Positions 8,513 to 18,842 are shown, counted from the first letter of the stretch. The stretch is 38,105 nucleotides of DNA from Gelidibacter algens (GCF_001678675.1 NZ_LZRN01000038.1:1-38105); one strand, 5' to 3'. Translations and numbers: made by a program. The notes: a model not told the origin generated them from the sequence alone.

Positions 8513-9484
8513 ATGGACACCAATCTACATCATAGAATGCAAGTAATCAATACGATGTTACTGGAAATGGCTTCAGGTAATTTCTTCTATCGTATTGAGC
8601 GTAATTCTGAAAATGATGATATTGAAGCACTTATTCTAACTCTCAATATGTTAGCCGAAGAGATTCAGGACACTATCGTTCATCAGGGCTATGCAAATAC
8701 TGACCAAACCGTTCTTGATATTGTTCAGATGAGTTTTATCCTTGATGGCAAGGGAACTATTCAAATGGTCAATCAGCAGACTTGCAATATTCTATCCCGT
8801 TTACATGACGATATTGTTGGGAACAATTTTAAAAACTACATAACCGACGAATCTACACTAAAGTGGAGTACACTATGGAAACAACTGAAAAAGAAAGAAA
8901 TCTTCGATACTTCCATCGAATTGCAGTTTAAATCTAAAGGAAATCTTATAATTCCTAAAATCGCATACATCTCAACCTTTAATGATTATGCTATTAAAGA
9001 CAGTAAAACTCTTATAACTATTATACACCATTCTAGTTTTCGGAATCAATTGGATGCGGATTTAAAGCAACGAGTCATCAAAGATGATAAACTTAATGCT
9101 CGAAGTAACGGAAAATCTAATAAGCCAAAGATCAGATTGAGTTTTGAGGACATTCGGAAGATACGCGAAGGACACGATATCATTATCAATAATTTAGAAA
9201 GCGATTTTCCGTCTCTTAAAGATTTTGCATTGCAAATTGGGACAAACGAATTCAAACTTAAATACGGATTTAAAGAATTGTATGGAACTACAGTCCATAG
9301 ATTTTTAATGCAGGAGCGTTTACGAAACGCGCAAATGATGATTCAGTATAGTGACGTTTCATTAAAATCTATTGCTTACAAGGTTAGGTTTAAAAGTATG
9401 CCACACTTTTCACGTTCATTTAAAAAACGTTATGGTTATTCTCCAAGTGCTCTTCGGAATAATTCCATCTCAAACGATAAATAG
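8513..9484 (+). CDS. HAMP/PAS-containing AraC-family transcriptional regulator
   Basis: The 323-residue protein has a HAMP-like helical N-terminus (MLLEMASGNFFYRIERNSEN, residues about 10-55) but no transmembrane segment, a PAS-like sensor (about 65-180, SFILDGKGTIQMVNQQTCNI), and a C-terminal AraC helix-turn-helix pair (about 230-318, ending MPHFSRSFKKRYGYSPSALR). It is therefore a soluble one-component regulator that senses a ligand or partner through PAS. The STAS-like gene just upstream and the MauE-DUF6520 pair 97 bp downstream suggest it controls this block. The start at 8513 follows the preceding stop by 25 bp. Confidence 0.85.
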   Translation: MDTNLHHRMQVINTMLLEMASGNFFYRIERNSENDDIEALILTLNMLAEEIQDTIVHQGYANTDQTVLDIVQMSFILDGKGTIQMVNQQTCNILSRLHDDIVGNNFKNYITDESTLKWSTLWKQLKKKEIFDTSIELQFKSKGNLIIPKIAYISTFNDYAIKDSKTLITIIHHSSFRNQLDADLKQRVIKDDKLNARSNGKSNKPKIRLSFEDIRKIREGHDIIINNLESDFPSLKDFALQIGTNEFKLKYGFKELYGTTVHRFLMQERLRNAQMMIQYSDVSLKSIAYKVRFKSMPHFSRSFKKRYGYSPSALRNNSISNDK

Positions 9485-9581
9485 TATATGATGTATTGAA
9501 TCGATTAATCCTTCATGGGTAAGAGATTACACTTTTAAAATAAAATTATCTACCGAATTTTATCATATCGAATCAAATGAT

Positions 9582-11060
9582 ATGAAGACTCCTTACAAAG
9601 TATATCAAATTTTCCCAAAAGTAGTAAGTGTAGCTTTTATTATTTTGTTTGTCTATACTAGTTTGAGCAAATTGTTGGAGTTTAATGATTTCCAGTCCCA
9701 ATTGAGCCAATCACCCATTGTCTCTGCATTGGCCAACCCAGTATCTTATGGAGTTATCATATTAGAATTAGTGGTCTCATTTTTATTGTCTTTTGATAGA
9801 ACAAGAAAAATTGGACTATATGGTGCATACGCAGTAATGGTAATGTTTACGGTCTACATCGTTACAATTCTAAACTTTACAACATTTACACCCTGCTCCT
9901 GTGGTGGGGTATTGGAAAATCTCGGTTGGACAGAACATTTGATTTTTAATAGTGTCTTTATATTTCTTGCACTTTTGGCTATTTTTCTTAAAGAAGAGCA
10001 AGGCTTGAAATATGCGGCGATTAAACTTTTGGTTTTGTTTGTTAGTGCAACAACAATTATAATAGCATTGTATATGTCTTCTGAAAAAGAAATAAAGCAT
10101 AATAATGCTTTCCAGAGAAGATACATTCCCCATGGTTTAAAAAAAACAGGTGATTATCAGCTGGAATCAAATGGTTATTATATAGCCGGAATCGATGATA
10201 ACACGATATATCTAGGGAATTATATGGCACCATTATTTCTTAAACTTTTGAATATAAAAAGTGACAATCAAAAGGATGTATGGTTAACACTTGATAACAC
10301 AGATTTACCATACAAACGAGCTAGGATAAGAGTGGAAGCACCATATTTTTTTATAGGAGACGGAACGGTACCTATTCTATTGAGAGGAAATATAGATAAT
10401 TGGAAGGCAAAAACATTTTCTTTAAAAGAGGCATACTTCAACCAGTTCGTTCCTATGGATTCACTACAATTGGCATTGTTGACCACAAGCACTGAAACAA
10501 AGTCGAATGCATTGGGGATATTAAACAAGAGAAATAGCGCAACAACTCTTTTTTTGAACAAAACGATACTAGACAAACAAATCCATGGAACTTTTGATAC
10601 TGACGGGATGTTGTTGAACAATTCTAAAAGTAAATTACTATACGTCTATTACTATCGCAATGAGTACATGGTAATAAACCACCAGTTGACACCTGACCGT
10701 ATTGGCAAAACAATAGATACCATAAGCAAGGCCAATTTAGATATAATCTATTTACAAGGCAAGGGTCAATATGTACTGGGTGGAAAAAGTATAGTAATCA
10801 ACAAATATACCACGGCATATGGTGATTACCTACTCATTAACAGTGACCGTTTGGGCAAGCATGAAAGTGATGATATACTGAAAGCTGCCAGTATTATAGA
10901 CATGTACAATAGTTCTGAAAACACCTATTTGCAAAGTTTCTATCTCTATCACCAAGTAAATGGAAAATTGTTGGATTTTAAATTATATAAAAATTTGCTA
11001 GTTGCCATCGTGGATGATAGAGTATGGGTGTACCATTTGGATTCCAAATATTTTAATTGA
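9582..11060 (+). CDS. MauE/DoxX-type redox-associated membrane protein with large C-terminal domain
   Basis: A 492-residue protein. Residues about 10-165 form a MauE/DoxX-like bundle of four or five transmembrane segments with a conserved PCSCGG motif (Cys105 and Cys107) in a loop, typical of the redox-associated members of this family. Residues about 170-492 are soluble, rich in beta strands (NGYYIAGIDDNTIYLGNYMA, GNLLV-type strands, VAIVDDRVWVYHLDSKY), and may form a propeller outside the membrane. MauE itself supports disulfide formation in methylamine dehydrogenase maturation. The next gene encodes a small exported peptide with four cysteines, so a role in its oxidation is possible but not shown. 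Confidence 0.75.
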   Translation: MKTPYKVYQIFPKVVSVAFIILFVYTSLSKLLEFNDFQSQLSQSPIVSALANPVSYGVIILELVVSFLLSFDRTRKIGLYGAYAVMVMFTVYIVTILNFTTFTPCSCGGVLENLGWTEHLIFNSVFIFLALLAIFLKEEQGLKYAAIKLLVLFVSATTIIIALYMSSEKEIKHNNAFQRRYIPHGLKKTGDYQLESNGYYIAGIDDNTIYLGNYMAPLFLKLLNIKSDNQKDVWLTLDNTDLPYKRARIRVEAPYFFIGDGTVPILLRGNIDNWKAKTFSLKEAYFNQFVPMDSLQLALLTTSTETKSNALGILNKRNSATTLFLNKTILDKQIHGTFDTDGMLLNNSKSKLLYVYYYRNEYMVINHQLTPDRIGKTIDTISKANLDIIYLQGKGQYVLGGKSIVINKYTTAYGDYLLINSDRLGKHESDDILKAASIIDMYNSSENTYLQSFYLYHQVNGKLLDFKLYKNLLVAIVDDRVWVYHLDSKYFN

Positions 11061-11158
11061 TTCCAACTATTAAAATTTTAAAAGCATACCGCGCAGTATC
11101 AGGAAATAGGCCGAACACCTGTAAAATAGTAGGCCATTAACAAATAAAGTATTTAATT

Positions 11159-11419
11159 ATGAAAACAAAAATGATTAAAATGGGATTGCCAGGGATGGCA
11201 TTTTTAATTGCCATTGCATTGGCATTTGTAACTGACAGCAAGGCTTCTGAAAAAGAAGCGCTTATTACTGGATATATTTTCCAGAACGGCCATTGTGTCC
11301 AAGCTCCGAAAGATTGTAACCAGATTGGCGCACTTACCTGTTCCTATCTAGGCTTTCAGGTTTATCAAAACAAGATAAGTGACACATCTTGCAGCGTGCC
11401 TATGACGCATAGACCTTAA
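11159..11419 (+). CDS. DUF6520-family small exported peptide with four cysteines
   Basis: An 86-residue protein with an N-terminal signal peptide (MKTKMIKMGLPGMAFLIAIA, cleavage near SKAS-EK) and a mature part of about 55 residues with Cys at 46, 53, 61 and 78. Length, leader and spacing fit DUF6520, a small Bacteroidota family of unknown function. Four cysteines suggest two disulfides in the periplasm or outside. It follows the MauE-type gene by 98 bp and ends at a strong hairpin terminator. DUF6520 genes next to MauE-type genes are a pattern I recall from this phylum, not something checked here. Confidence 0.75.
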   Translation: MKTKMIKMGLPGMAFLIAIALAFVTDSKASEKEALITGYIFQNGHCVQAPKDCNQIGALTCSYLGFQVYQNKISDTSCSVPMTHRP

Positions 11420-11442
11420 AAAATGGTAACTTCATAGGAGTT

Positions 11443-11476
11443 GGAAGGAGTGGTTCAATCACTCCTTCCTATTTTT
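11443..11476 (+). terminator. Terminator after the DUF6520 gene
   Basis: A perfect 10-bp stem (GGAAGGAGTG at 11443-11452 with CACTCCTTCC at 11460-11469) and a 7-nt loop is followed by TATTTTTT. It overlaps the stop codon of the convergent S9 peptidase gene, so it separates the two opposing transcripts. Confidence 0.85.
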
Positions 11477-14038
11477 TAGGTAATTATCAAACCACTTCAT
11501 CAATTCATCAGATAAGAATTTCTGATTGTCGGGGGAGATTAGAAAATGACCCTCATTTTCAAAGAGTAACAATTTGCCGGGTTTTTTCAATCGTTTCATG
11601 GCCATATGCAAATAAATACTTTGTTGCCAATTTATATTGTTATCATATTTTCCGGTCCACAATAATAGGGGGGTGTTCAAGGTTTCCACATGAGATAAAG
11701 GGGAATTTCTGTAATAGGCTTCCTTTAGGTCATAAAAGGGGAACCCCATACGGAATTGCTGCTTTTCACAACGCCACATTTGATTAATATTCCAATCCCA
11801 TGCCACATCATGATAGAAGCTTACTAAATCGGTTACCGCAGATCCTGCAACTGCCGCAGAAAAGAGATTCGTTTGGGTCGCTATAAAAGCAGTTTCGTAC
11901 CCTCCGAAGGAATGTCCAATAAGTCCAACTCGATTCTTGTCTATGAAAGGATTCTTCAGTGCCATTTTTACTGCGGCCTCAACGGATGTCACTGCAGATT
12001 CACCAGGCTTTCCTAAAGTATAGGTAATATCTGGAAGCAAAATGAAATAACCCTTTGTGACATAATCAAGAATATTAAAACCTGCAACGCCAGGATTAGA
12101 TGGCGGTGAATAATAGTTGATTTGATTGGAATTGTTTTCATAAATCCAAGTAATCATTGGATAGGTCTTTTTCGGGTCAAATTGGGCAGGATAAATTAAA
12201 ACCGCCTTAAGTTCTTCTCCTGTATCGCTCTGGTAATTTAAAAGTCTGTGGGTTCCTAAATCATAGTCTTTGAGGGAGGCGTTGCTTTGATAAAGTAGGT
12301 GTTCTTTACCGCCATTGGTGTCAAGGGCATATATCCCAGGAGGATTGTCATAGGCACTCTTTTTATAGACTAGTAAGTTCCGATCAGAAGATAGTATAGC
12401 CTCTTCCATATTTTGGGATTCAAAAATTAAGTCTTGATAGTCATCAACGAGTGTCCATTGAGCATAACCATACTTAAAAGTATCACCAACCATGGTAAGA
12501 AGTAGGCCGGAGTCCAAATCATAGGAAATACCAGTGAGGGATTGCAAAGAACCTATGTAAGTAGAATCATCCCTTAAAATCCTATAAATTATTTTGTTTT
12601 CTTTTCCAGAGGTGATTTTTCGTTTGTACTGTCCATCTACTCCTATGATCCAAACATCAAATTTATCATATAATATTATATGTTTTTCATCACAATCCCA
12701 TCCAGGATTTCCATATGGTTGGCCTTCCTTGTTCATATAGATGTCCTTGTCATGGAATACACCTTCCAATCCCTTCGTGAGGTTCAAATGAATGCCATTC
12801 AAGGTATCATATACCCACCAATGTTCCTTTTTAAAATATGTCACATACCTGCCTAAAGGAGAGAACATAAAGCAGCCAGACTCCGTGGACACGTCTTTGG
12901 CAATAAGTGTTTTTTTTCCCGTTTTCAAAGTCTTTAAATATAGGTCTGTAGTAGGAAACTGTCGGTATTGCGGTTCATGAATCAACGGATTATATACCAC
13001 CGCAGAAGAATGGTTTGGATTAAATCGAACTATAGGTGTAGTTTCATCACCAATGTCCCGTAACTGGTTGGACGAAATGTCCCATAATGTTAGTAATCTA
13101 GTACGCTCATTGGTTTCATACGCCTTTGCTCTAGGGTATATCCATGGTCCGCCAGTATTCCAAATTTCAACACTGGCGTTAGGATCTGCCTCAATGTCAC
13201 TTTTGTTTCGATAGAAGAAAACAAACCTACCGTCGTCAGAGATCCAAAGCCCCTGTTCACTTAAGGTATAATTCATAAGTTCTGAAGACGCTAGGATATG
13301 GTGCTTCGTGAATGATCCATTACGTAATCCAAAATAATGGATTTTATCTTGAGAATCGGTATGTTCTAAAATCCCCAAAGAATTGCCCATATGATTCCAA
13401 GTGAGTTTTGAGAAGCTGCCTTCTTTGATTTCGCACAAGTTCTCAATCTGTTTTATTTTTGTATTATAAAGAATCAACTGTGGGAGATCATCTATTATGC
13501 GTTCAATAGCCAATTTATTTTTAGTTGGATTCCATACATAATCCGTCGTATGATCGATTTTAAAAACATCCTTGTTCTGAAGGTTCACTATCCAAAGTGT
13601 CTTTTCAAAGGTTAGTAGGGCTATAAAATGTCCATCAGAACTAAACTCAAACGAACTGACATTCTCATATGTGTTTTGCTCTTGGCTCTTTAAATCAATA
13701 GTCTTGAGGGCATTGTCAGCAGTTGAATATGCAAACCATCCGCTGTCATTGGAAAATTTGAACACATCTCCTGCCTTCAATTGAAATGTTATTGGCTTTG
13801 AAGTGTGCCTCAAAAAGAGAATGGAAGTGCCATTGAATTGTTCTTTGAAGGCAACCCAGTCGCCATTGCTACTTAAAGCGTGAATATAAGTGTTATTGCT
13901 CCATAAAGAATCTAATTTTGATTCATATAATTTTTTTGATTCTAGGCTTTGTGCACTTAAAGATAAAGTGATAAAACTATAAACAGAAATATAAAGAGTG
14001 CCTAGAATCGAAAATCTGAAAAGCTTGGTTATAATCAT
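11459..14038 (-). CDS. S9 family prolyl-oligopeptidase-type exported peptidase
   Basis: An 859-residue protein with an N-terminal signal peptide (up to about residue 30, SLSAQS), a beta-propeller region (about 40-600) and a C-terminal alpha/beta-hydrolase domain. The catalytic triad is visible: Ser710 in GHSFGG, Asp799 in GKYDNN and His831 in EGHF. S9 peptidases cleave short peptides, often after proline; the export signal places it in the periplasm or outer surface. It is the last gene of the sigma-FecR-SusC-SusD operon, 46 bp after susD, which suggests that the peptides it trims are taken up by that transporter. The exact specificity (DPP-like or aminopeptidase-like) cannot be told. Confidence 0.9.
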   Translation of the reverse strand: MIITKLFRFSILGTLYISVYSFITLSLSAQSLESKKLYESKLDSLWSNNTYIHALSSNGDWVAFKEQFNGTSILFLRHTSKPITFQLKAGDVFKFSNDSGWFAYSTADNALKTIDLKSQEQNTYENVSSFEFSSDGHFIALLTFEKTLWIVNLQNKDVFKIDHTTDYVWNPTKNKLAIERIIDDLPQLILYNTKIKQIENLCEIKEGSFSKLTWNHMGNSLGILEHTDSQDKIHYFGLRNGSFTKHHILASSELMNYTLSEQGLWISDDGRFVFFYRNKSDIEADPNASVEIWNTGGPWIYPRAKAYETNERTRLLTLWDISSNQLRDIGDETTPIVRFNPNHSSAVVYNPLIHEPQYRQFPTTDLYLKTLKTGKKTLIAKDVSTESGCFMFSPLGRYVTYFKKEHWWVYDTLNGIHLNLTKGLEGVFHDKDIYMNKEGQPYGNPGWDCDEKHIILYDKFDVWIIGVDGQYKRKITSGKENKIIYRILRDDSTYIGSLQSLTGISYDLDSGLLLTMVGDTFKYGYAQWTLVDDYQDLIFESQNMEEAILSSDRNLLVYKKSAYDNPPGIYALDTNGGKEHLLYQSNASLKDYDLGTHRLLNYQSDTGEELKAVLIYPAQFDPKKTYPMITWIYENNSNQINYYSPPSNPGVAGFNILDYVTKGYFILLPDITYTLGKPGESAVTSVEAAVKMALKNPFIDKNRVGLIGHSFGGYETAFIATQTNLFSAAVAGSAVTDLVSFYHDVAWDWNINQMWRCEKQQFRMGFPFYDLKEAYYRNSPLSHVETLNTPLLLWTGKYDNNINWQQSIYLHMAMKRLKKPGKLLLFENEGHFLISPDNQKFLSDELMKWFDNYLKNRKE

Positions 14039-14084
14039 TGCAAGTCATCATGTTAATGTTAGTAAACAATTTGGGTTCTTGATA

Positions 14085-15479
14085 TCAATATCCGGGATTT
14101 TGAGGTGCCAAATATGGGTTTGTGAAGAGTTCTACTTCGGGTATGGGGAAAAGAACATCCGTACCTCTCCAATTGGGCTTTATAAAGGATATGATAGGTT
14201 CTGCTTGGCCTAACCGTTTAATATCAAACCAACGATGCCCCTGCTCTGTAAACAGTTCAAACCGTCGTTCATCCAAAATGGTCTGTAATAAATCCATTTC
14301 AGAGACGGCTACAGTATTGGGAAGGCCCGCTCGATTGCGTATCATATCAAGGTCATGTGCTGCACCGGATAAATCACCCAAATGGGCACGGGCTTCTGAT
14401 CGAATCAAATATTGTTCGGCCAACCGCAACACTATAGAATATTCAATGGATGTACTCGTAGTCTCATAATATTTGTATTTGTATGGAGCATACCATATTT
14501 CATTGCCATCAGCAACTTCAAGTACCCAATTCTGTCTGCGTAAATCATTTGGGGCAAAGGATTCTACAAATTGTGGAGATAAGGCCATAATTACAGGGGG
14601 GGCGGAAGTAAAGATGAAGGATTCGGCCTCATGAGTAGAATCACCTTCATTTTTTGGTTCAAATTGTAGAATGGCAGAAGAGCTTTCCTTTAAAAATTCA
14701 TTTTCCACAGTTTCAAGACCAAATAGAGATGTTGTGTTAATGATAATGGAAGACTCTGTTTCGGCTTCCTCCCACATATGTCTATACAGATATATTCTAG
14801 CCATTACGGCGGATACCGCAAAGGTATTGGCTCTGATGCGTTCGTCTCCGCCATAGGATTCTGTAAGCAGATTTTTTACTGAATTTAAATCATTAACAAG
14901 GTATTCAAAGACTAGTTCAGTATCCATACGCGTTACGTTCTGATTCGCCACATAATCTGTAGTAGTGATATAAGGAATAGCACCAAAAATATTTGTCAGA
15001 TAAAAGTGTGTAATGGCTCTTATAAATAGAGCTTCACCTTTTAACTGTTGTTTTACCTCAATGTTTAATTCCTTGGAGGCATCGATACCTTCGAGAGCTG
15101 AATTGCTCATATATATCAAATTATAGGAGCTATCCCATAGTGTCTTTACCATGGCATTTGATGCAAGAATTTGATGCCTGTAAAATGCATCTCCGGATTG
15201 TCCAGGTGCACCATAGTAATCAAGCTCGTCAGCATAAAAACCCATTAGTACATTGAGCCCGTTCTGATGGCCTGTAAGAAGCACATTGTCCCTTAAAGTG
15301 CCGTATAATGAGGTAATGGCCGCCGTGGCGGTGGCTTCATTATTGAATACGTCGTCACGGAATATTTGTCCTTTTGGGTCATCAATGGTAACAAAATCTT
15401 CGCATCCTAAACACAAGAGAAAGAATAAGGTCAAGATAAATAAGTGGTCATTGCGATTTATTTTAATGATTGTTTTCAT
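14085..15479 (-). CDS. SusD/RagB-family outer-membrane lipoprotein
   Basis: The 464-residue protein begins with a lipoprotein signal (FFLLCLGC, lipobox Cys at about residue 26) and carries the SusD-like TPR-type helical fold. C-terminal family motifs are visible, such as YLIRSEARAHLGDLSGAAHD, LDERRFELFTEQGHRWFDIK and FPIPEVELFTNPYLAPQNPGY, which ends the protein as is typical. SusD-type lipoproteins form the lid over the SusC channel and capture substrate. It lies 20 bp after susC and before the S9 peptidase. With the peptidase, the pair resembles the RagAB oligopeptide importers more than a polysaccharide system, and no glycoside hydrolase is near. Confidence 0.93.
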   Translation of the reverse strand: MKTIIKINRNDHLFILTLFFLLCLGCEDFVTIDDPKGQIFRDDVFNNEATATAAITSLYGTLRDNVLLTGHQNGLNVLMGFYADELDYYGAPGQSGDAFYRHQILASNAMVKTLWDSSYNLIYMSNSALEGIDASKELNIEVKQQLKGEALFIRAITHFYLTNIFGAIPYITTTDYVANQNVTRMDTELVFEYLVNDLNSVKNLLTESYGGDERIRANTFAVSAVMARIYLYRHMWEEAETESSIIINTTSLFGLETVENEFLKESSSAILQFEPKNEGDSTHEAESFIFTSAPPVIMALSPQFVESFAPNDLRRQNWVLEVADGNEIWYAPYKYKYYETTSTSIEYSIVLRLAEQYLIRSEARAHLGDLSGAAHDLDMIRNRAGLPNTVAVSEMDLLQTILDERRFELFTEQGHRWFDIKRLGQAEPIISFIKPNWRGTDVLFPIPEVELFTNPYLAPQNPGY

Positions 15480-15499
15480 GATAAATATTTTTATAAAAG

Positions 15500-18400
15500 T
15501 TATAGTTCTAATTTCAGTCCGACAGAAATACGTCTGACAGGTGGCAAAAAGCCAGTTAGTTGTTCAGGATCTCCTCCTGAAAAGTTGGTAAAGGTGAGAA
15601 GGTTTTGACCTTGGAGAAAAAGACTGCAACGGATTGGTTGCTCTTTTTTTAAAGGCAGCCTGTAAGAAAGCGACAAAGTTTTAAGTCTGATAAAAGAAGC
15701 ATCGGAAACAATGCCGCTGCTTGTAGTGAATTGAGAGTAGGCCACATAGGCATCATAATTCCAACCAGTTGTATAGGCCTGCATTTTGGCTTGGTCTCCC
15801 GTTTGTTTCCAATGGTCCAAGACACCGACTGGCTGGTTTTGCATAATTCCTGGTGGCTCTGTAGCATAAAACGCATTCAGTCCTTGTTTCTTTACGAACT
15901 GAAAAAGAATATCCAAATTCCAATTTTTATAGTGCATGGAGTTGGCAATGCTTCCATATAATTTTGGGCTTAAATCCACATGATAATTTCTATCTTCTAT
16001 GGAAGAAATAGTGCCGTCACCATTATAGTCCCGAAACTCAAAAAGGCCAGTATCGGGATTAACACCTTCAAGCTGATAGAGTTTATAGACGGAAAGGGAC
16101 TCGCCTATGACCAATTGATTTGCATATGTAGAACTTTCAAGTCCTTCAAAGGCAACGAGTCTGTTCTTTGGAATGGTCAATTGGATGGAGGCATTCCAAT
16201 TAAAGTGATCATTCCGAAACAGGTCAGATTGCACACTAAACTCCCAGCCTGAATTTTCTACAGTGGCATCCAGATTCCCATTTATGGAGGCAAAACCCGT
16301 AGTGCCAGGGAGCGGAATACCCAGTAGTTGGTTGTCAGAACGGTTTTGGTAATATGCCACTTCCATACGGAGCGTATTTTGCCAAAGACCCAGCTCAAGG
16401 GCGGCTTCTTTTTTTCTGTTTCTTTCCCATGCAAAATATGGGTTAAGGAGTCTAGATGGACTTAATCCTATGTAACCATTATAGTCCACATTCGTAAGTT
16501 CATAGGTGTCCAGAAATTGATAGTCACCTATTTGGTCATTTCCCGTAGTTCCATAACTGGTCCTAATTTTACCATAACTTAACCATGTTAATGGTTTCAT
16601 AAACGTTGCTTCAGAAAAAACCCATGCCGCTCCTATAGCACCAAAGTTGGTATACTGTTTGCCTGGGCCAAACCGGCTAGAACCATCCCGTCTTCCTGTT
16701 ATATTTAAAATAAAATGCTTTTTCCAATTATAATTAAATCGGCCATAATAGGCCATATATCTATATCGTGAAGAGTTCTCTGTCAATACTTCCAAATTTT
16801 GGGCAGCACTAAAGTGACCAAGTAAACTATTGTTCTCATATCCCGAGCCCTGCAGCGCTATTGCTTCGCTGTTTTGCTCTTGTAGAGTTGCCCCAAGTGT
16901 AATTTTCAATTCCCCATTGCCCAGTTGGAAAGAACCGTCCAGTTGAGGTTCCAAAACATAGGAGTCCCTCGTATTTTTGTTATTAAGTGCATATGACGAA
17001 CTACTTGTTAAACCATACGCGGGATTGTATATGGTGTGAGGATTGAGCTGTAGTTCATCTAAATCAGAACGGTTATAGCCCAAGTTCGTTTTAAGTATGA
17101 CTCCTTTCAATAGCGTGTAGCCAATCACCGTATTGGCAATTAGGGTGTGGCTATTGTTGAGGTAGGTTCCTTTCAATGCGGCCAATGGATTGTCCCATGT
17201 ATTTTCCTCCCAATTAAGATTGCCTTCTCCATCGTAAAGTGCAGGAGCATTGGGTGGCAATAAACGTGCAATGCGTGACAGGTCATTAGCAGGCAATGAA
17301 TTTTGGTCTTGACCATAGTTTGCTGAAAACAGCACGTTAAATTTGCCGTTCTCCGAATGGTGACCAAGAGTGGTAAATACGGTGCTTCTTTTATAGTTAA
17401 ACTGCATAGGAAATACTGTGGTTTCTTTAATAAAGCTACCGCCTAGATTAAAAACGGTCTGGGCATTACCACCAGAAATATTTGCGCGGACAGTGTGATT
17501 ATAGGCGGTGTTTCCAATGAGTTCCTTCTGCCAATCAGTAAATCTTGTAGGGTTCCAAGTGCCGTTCACATCATAGGCTTCTGGTGGATATTCAGTAAAA
17601 CCATCATTTAAAAGGGCTTCACGCCTCATGGACAGATATTGTTCGGTGTTGAGAAGGTCTAGCATTTTGGTTGGGGTAATGGTGGTTGTCGACACATCTA
17701 CTGTGACCACAGTCTTTCCGTTCCTTCCCTTTTTTGTGCTAATCAAAATTACCCCATTGGCGCCTCTAGAGCCATAGATGGCGGTGGCATCGGCATCTTT
17801 GAGCACTTCAATAGAAGCAATGGAGGCTGGATCTAAGGTGTTCAAAGGGTTCACATCCCCCTGCGGAAGAATTGCAAGAGAAATACTACTATTGCTCAAA
17901 CTTTGTGAAGCAAAAGGGACACCATCTACAATGTAAAGTGGATTGTTGCCCGCGCCAATGCTATTTTGCCCTCGAATCCTTACGGTATAACCTCCCCCTG
18001 GTAACCCTGTAGTTGGTATAATGTCGAGCCCGGTTACCCGTCCCTGCAAGGCATCCAGTGCTGTGTTCACAGGCTGTGTCTCAATTATTTTATCCGTAAT
18101 CCGAGAAATGCTTCCTGTCTTTTCACGGTCAGTAGTGGTATAGTAACCTGCATTGATTACAACTTCCTTCAGATTTTCGGTATCTTGCTGAAGGACTATA
18201 TTAATGGTTATCTGCCCATTGATTGACTGCTCTATGGACTTGTATCCCAAGAATGGGATTACCAATACATCATCGGAGTTTGCGTAGATGTCATAATTTC
18301 CATCAAAATCTGACGTGGTTCCTCGGTTGGTGCCTTTTATGATAATCGTCGCTCCAGCTATGGGTATACCATTCGAATTCTTAATGACTCCCTTGACCTG

Positions 18401-18796
18401 AATGCTCTTCTGTTGAAGCTCGTTGGAAGGTTTTAGACTTATGGTTATTAGGTTCTCCTTATTACTGTTAATTAGAAAATTTTTGGACGGAAGGCATTGT
18501 GATAATAACTTCATAACCTTAATCACACCACTTTTGAGTTGAATATTAGGCACATCCCTAAAAATATCAGATTGATAGATGAAGGTGCAGTCTGTTTGTT
18601 TTCCAATCAGCTCAAAAATCTCAAAAATGCTTAAAGTTTTATCCGCTTCAATAGTGACTTTCGCATCTTGAGAAAAAAGTTTAGTAGTAGAAAAGCCTAA
18701 AACAGTCGTACAGCATAAAAAGATAAAAGTCTTCATAAGAAACTTCAGGATTTCTTTCCGTTTGGTGAAAAGAACCCTTGTTAATTTAATTTCCAT
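15500..18796 (-). CDS. SusC/RagA-family TonB-dependent transporter with STN domain
   Basis: A 1098-residue outer-membrane transporter. In order: signal peptide (to about residue 43), STN secretin/TonB short N-terminal domain (about 45-110), carboxypeptidase-regulatory-like domain (about 130-215, GVIKNSNGIPIAGATIIIKG), plug (about 225-345, with the SusC box LQGRVTGLDI and GANGVILISTKKG), then a beta-barrel ending SVGLKLEL. The STN domain passes the substrate signal to a FecR-type anti-sigma factor, and a fecR and ECF sigma gene lie directly upstream. The start at 18796 gives a long leader; an internal Met at about residue 21 (MKTFIFLCC) gives a more standard signal peptide and may be the true start. 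Confidence 0.93.
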   Translation of the reverse strand: MEIKLTRVLFTKRKEILKFLMKTFIFLCCTTVLGFSTTKLFSQDAKVTIEADKTLSIFEIFELIGKQTDCTFIYQSDIFRDVPNIQLKSGVIKVMKLLSQCLPSKNFLINSNKENLITISLKPSNELQQKSIQVKGVIKNSNGIPIAGATIIIKGTNRGTTSDFDGNYDIYANSDDVLVIPFLGYKSIEQSINGQITINIVLQQDTENLKEVVINAGYYTTTDREKTGSISRITDKIIETQPVNTALDALQGRVTGLDIIPTTGLPGGGYTVRIRGQNSIGAGNNPLYIVDGVPFASQSLSNSSISLAILPQGDVNPLNTLDPASIASIEVLKDADATAIYGSRGANGVILISTKKGRNGKTVVTVDVSTTTITPTKMLDLLNTEQYLSMRREALLNDGFTEYPPEAYDVNGTWNPTRFTDWQKELIGNTAYNHTVRANISGGNAQTVFNLGGSFIKETTVFPMQFNYKRSTVFTTLGHHSENGKFNVLFSANYGQDQNSLPANDLSRIARLLPPNAPALYDGEGNLNWEENTWDNPLAALKGTYLNNSHTLIANTVIGYTLLKGVILKTNLGYNRSDLDELQLNPHTIYNPAYGLTSSSSYALNNKNTRDSYVLEPQLDGSFQLGNGELKITLGATLQEQNSEAIALQGSGYENNSLLGHFSAAQNLEVLTENSSRYRYMAYYGRFNYNWKKHFILNITGRRDGSSRFGPGKQYTNFGAIGAAWVFSEATFMKPLTWLSYGKIRTSYGTTGNDQIGDYQFLDTYELTNVDYNGYIGLSPSRLLNPYFAWERNRKKEAALELGLWQNTLRMEVAYYQNRSDNQLLGIPLPGTTGFASINGNLDATVENSGWEFSVQSDLFRNDHFNWNASIQLTIPKNRLVAFEGLESSTYANQLVIGESLSVYKLYQLEGVNPDTGLFEFRDYNGDGTISSIEDRNYHVDLSPKLYGSIANSMHYKNWNLDILFQFVKKQGLNAFYATEPPGIMQNQPVGVLDHWKQTGDQAKMQAYTTGWNYDAYVAYSQFTTSSGIVSDASFIRLKTLSLSYRLPLKKEQPIRCSLFLQGQNLLTFTNFSGGDPEQLTGFLPPVRRISVGLKLEL

Positions 18797-18842
18797 AAAT
18801 TTGTGTATTAGTTGGTTTTAAAAACCAGTTAGTTATTAGTAG

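Noticed and set aside
9561-9582. Inverted repeat TATCAT/ATGATA at the MauE start
   Set aside because: A 6-bp AT-rich repeat of this kind is expected by chance; its overlap with the start codon alone is weak evidence of control.
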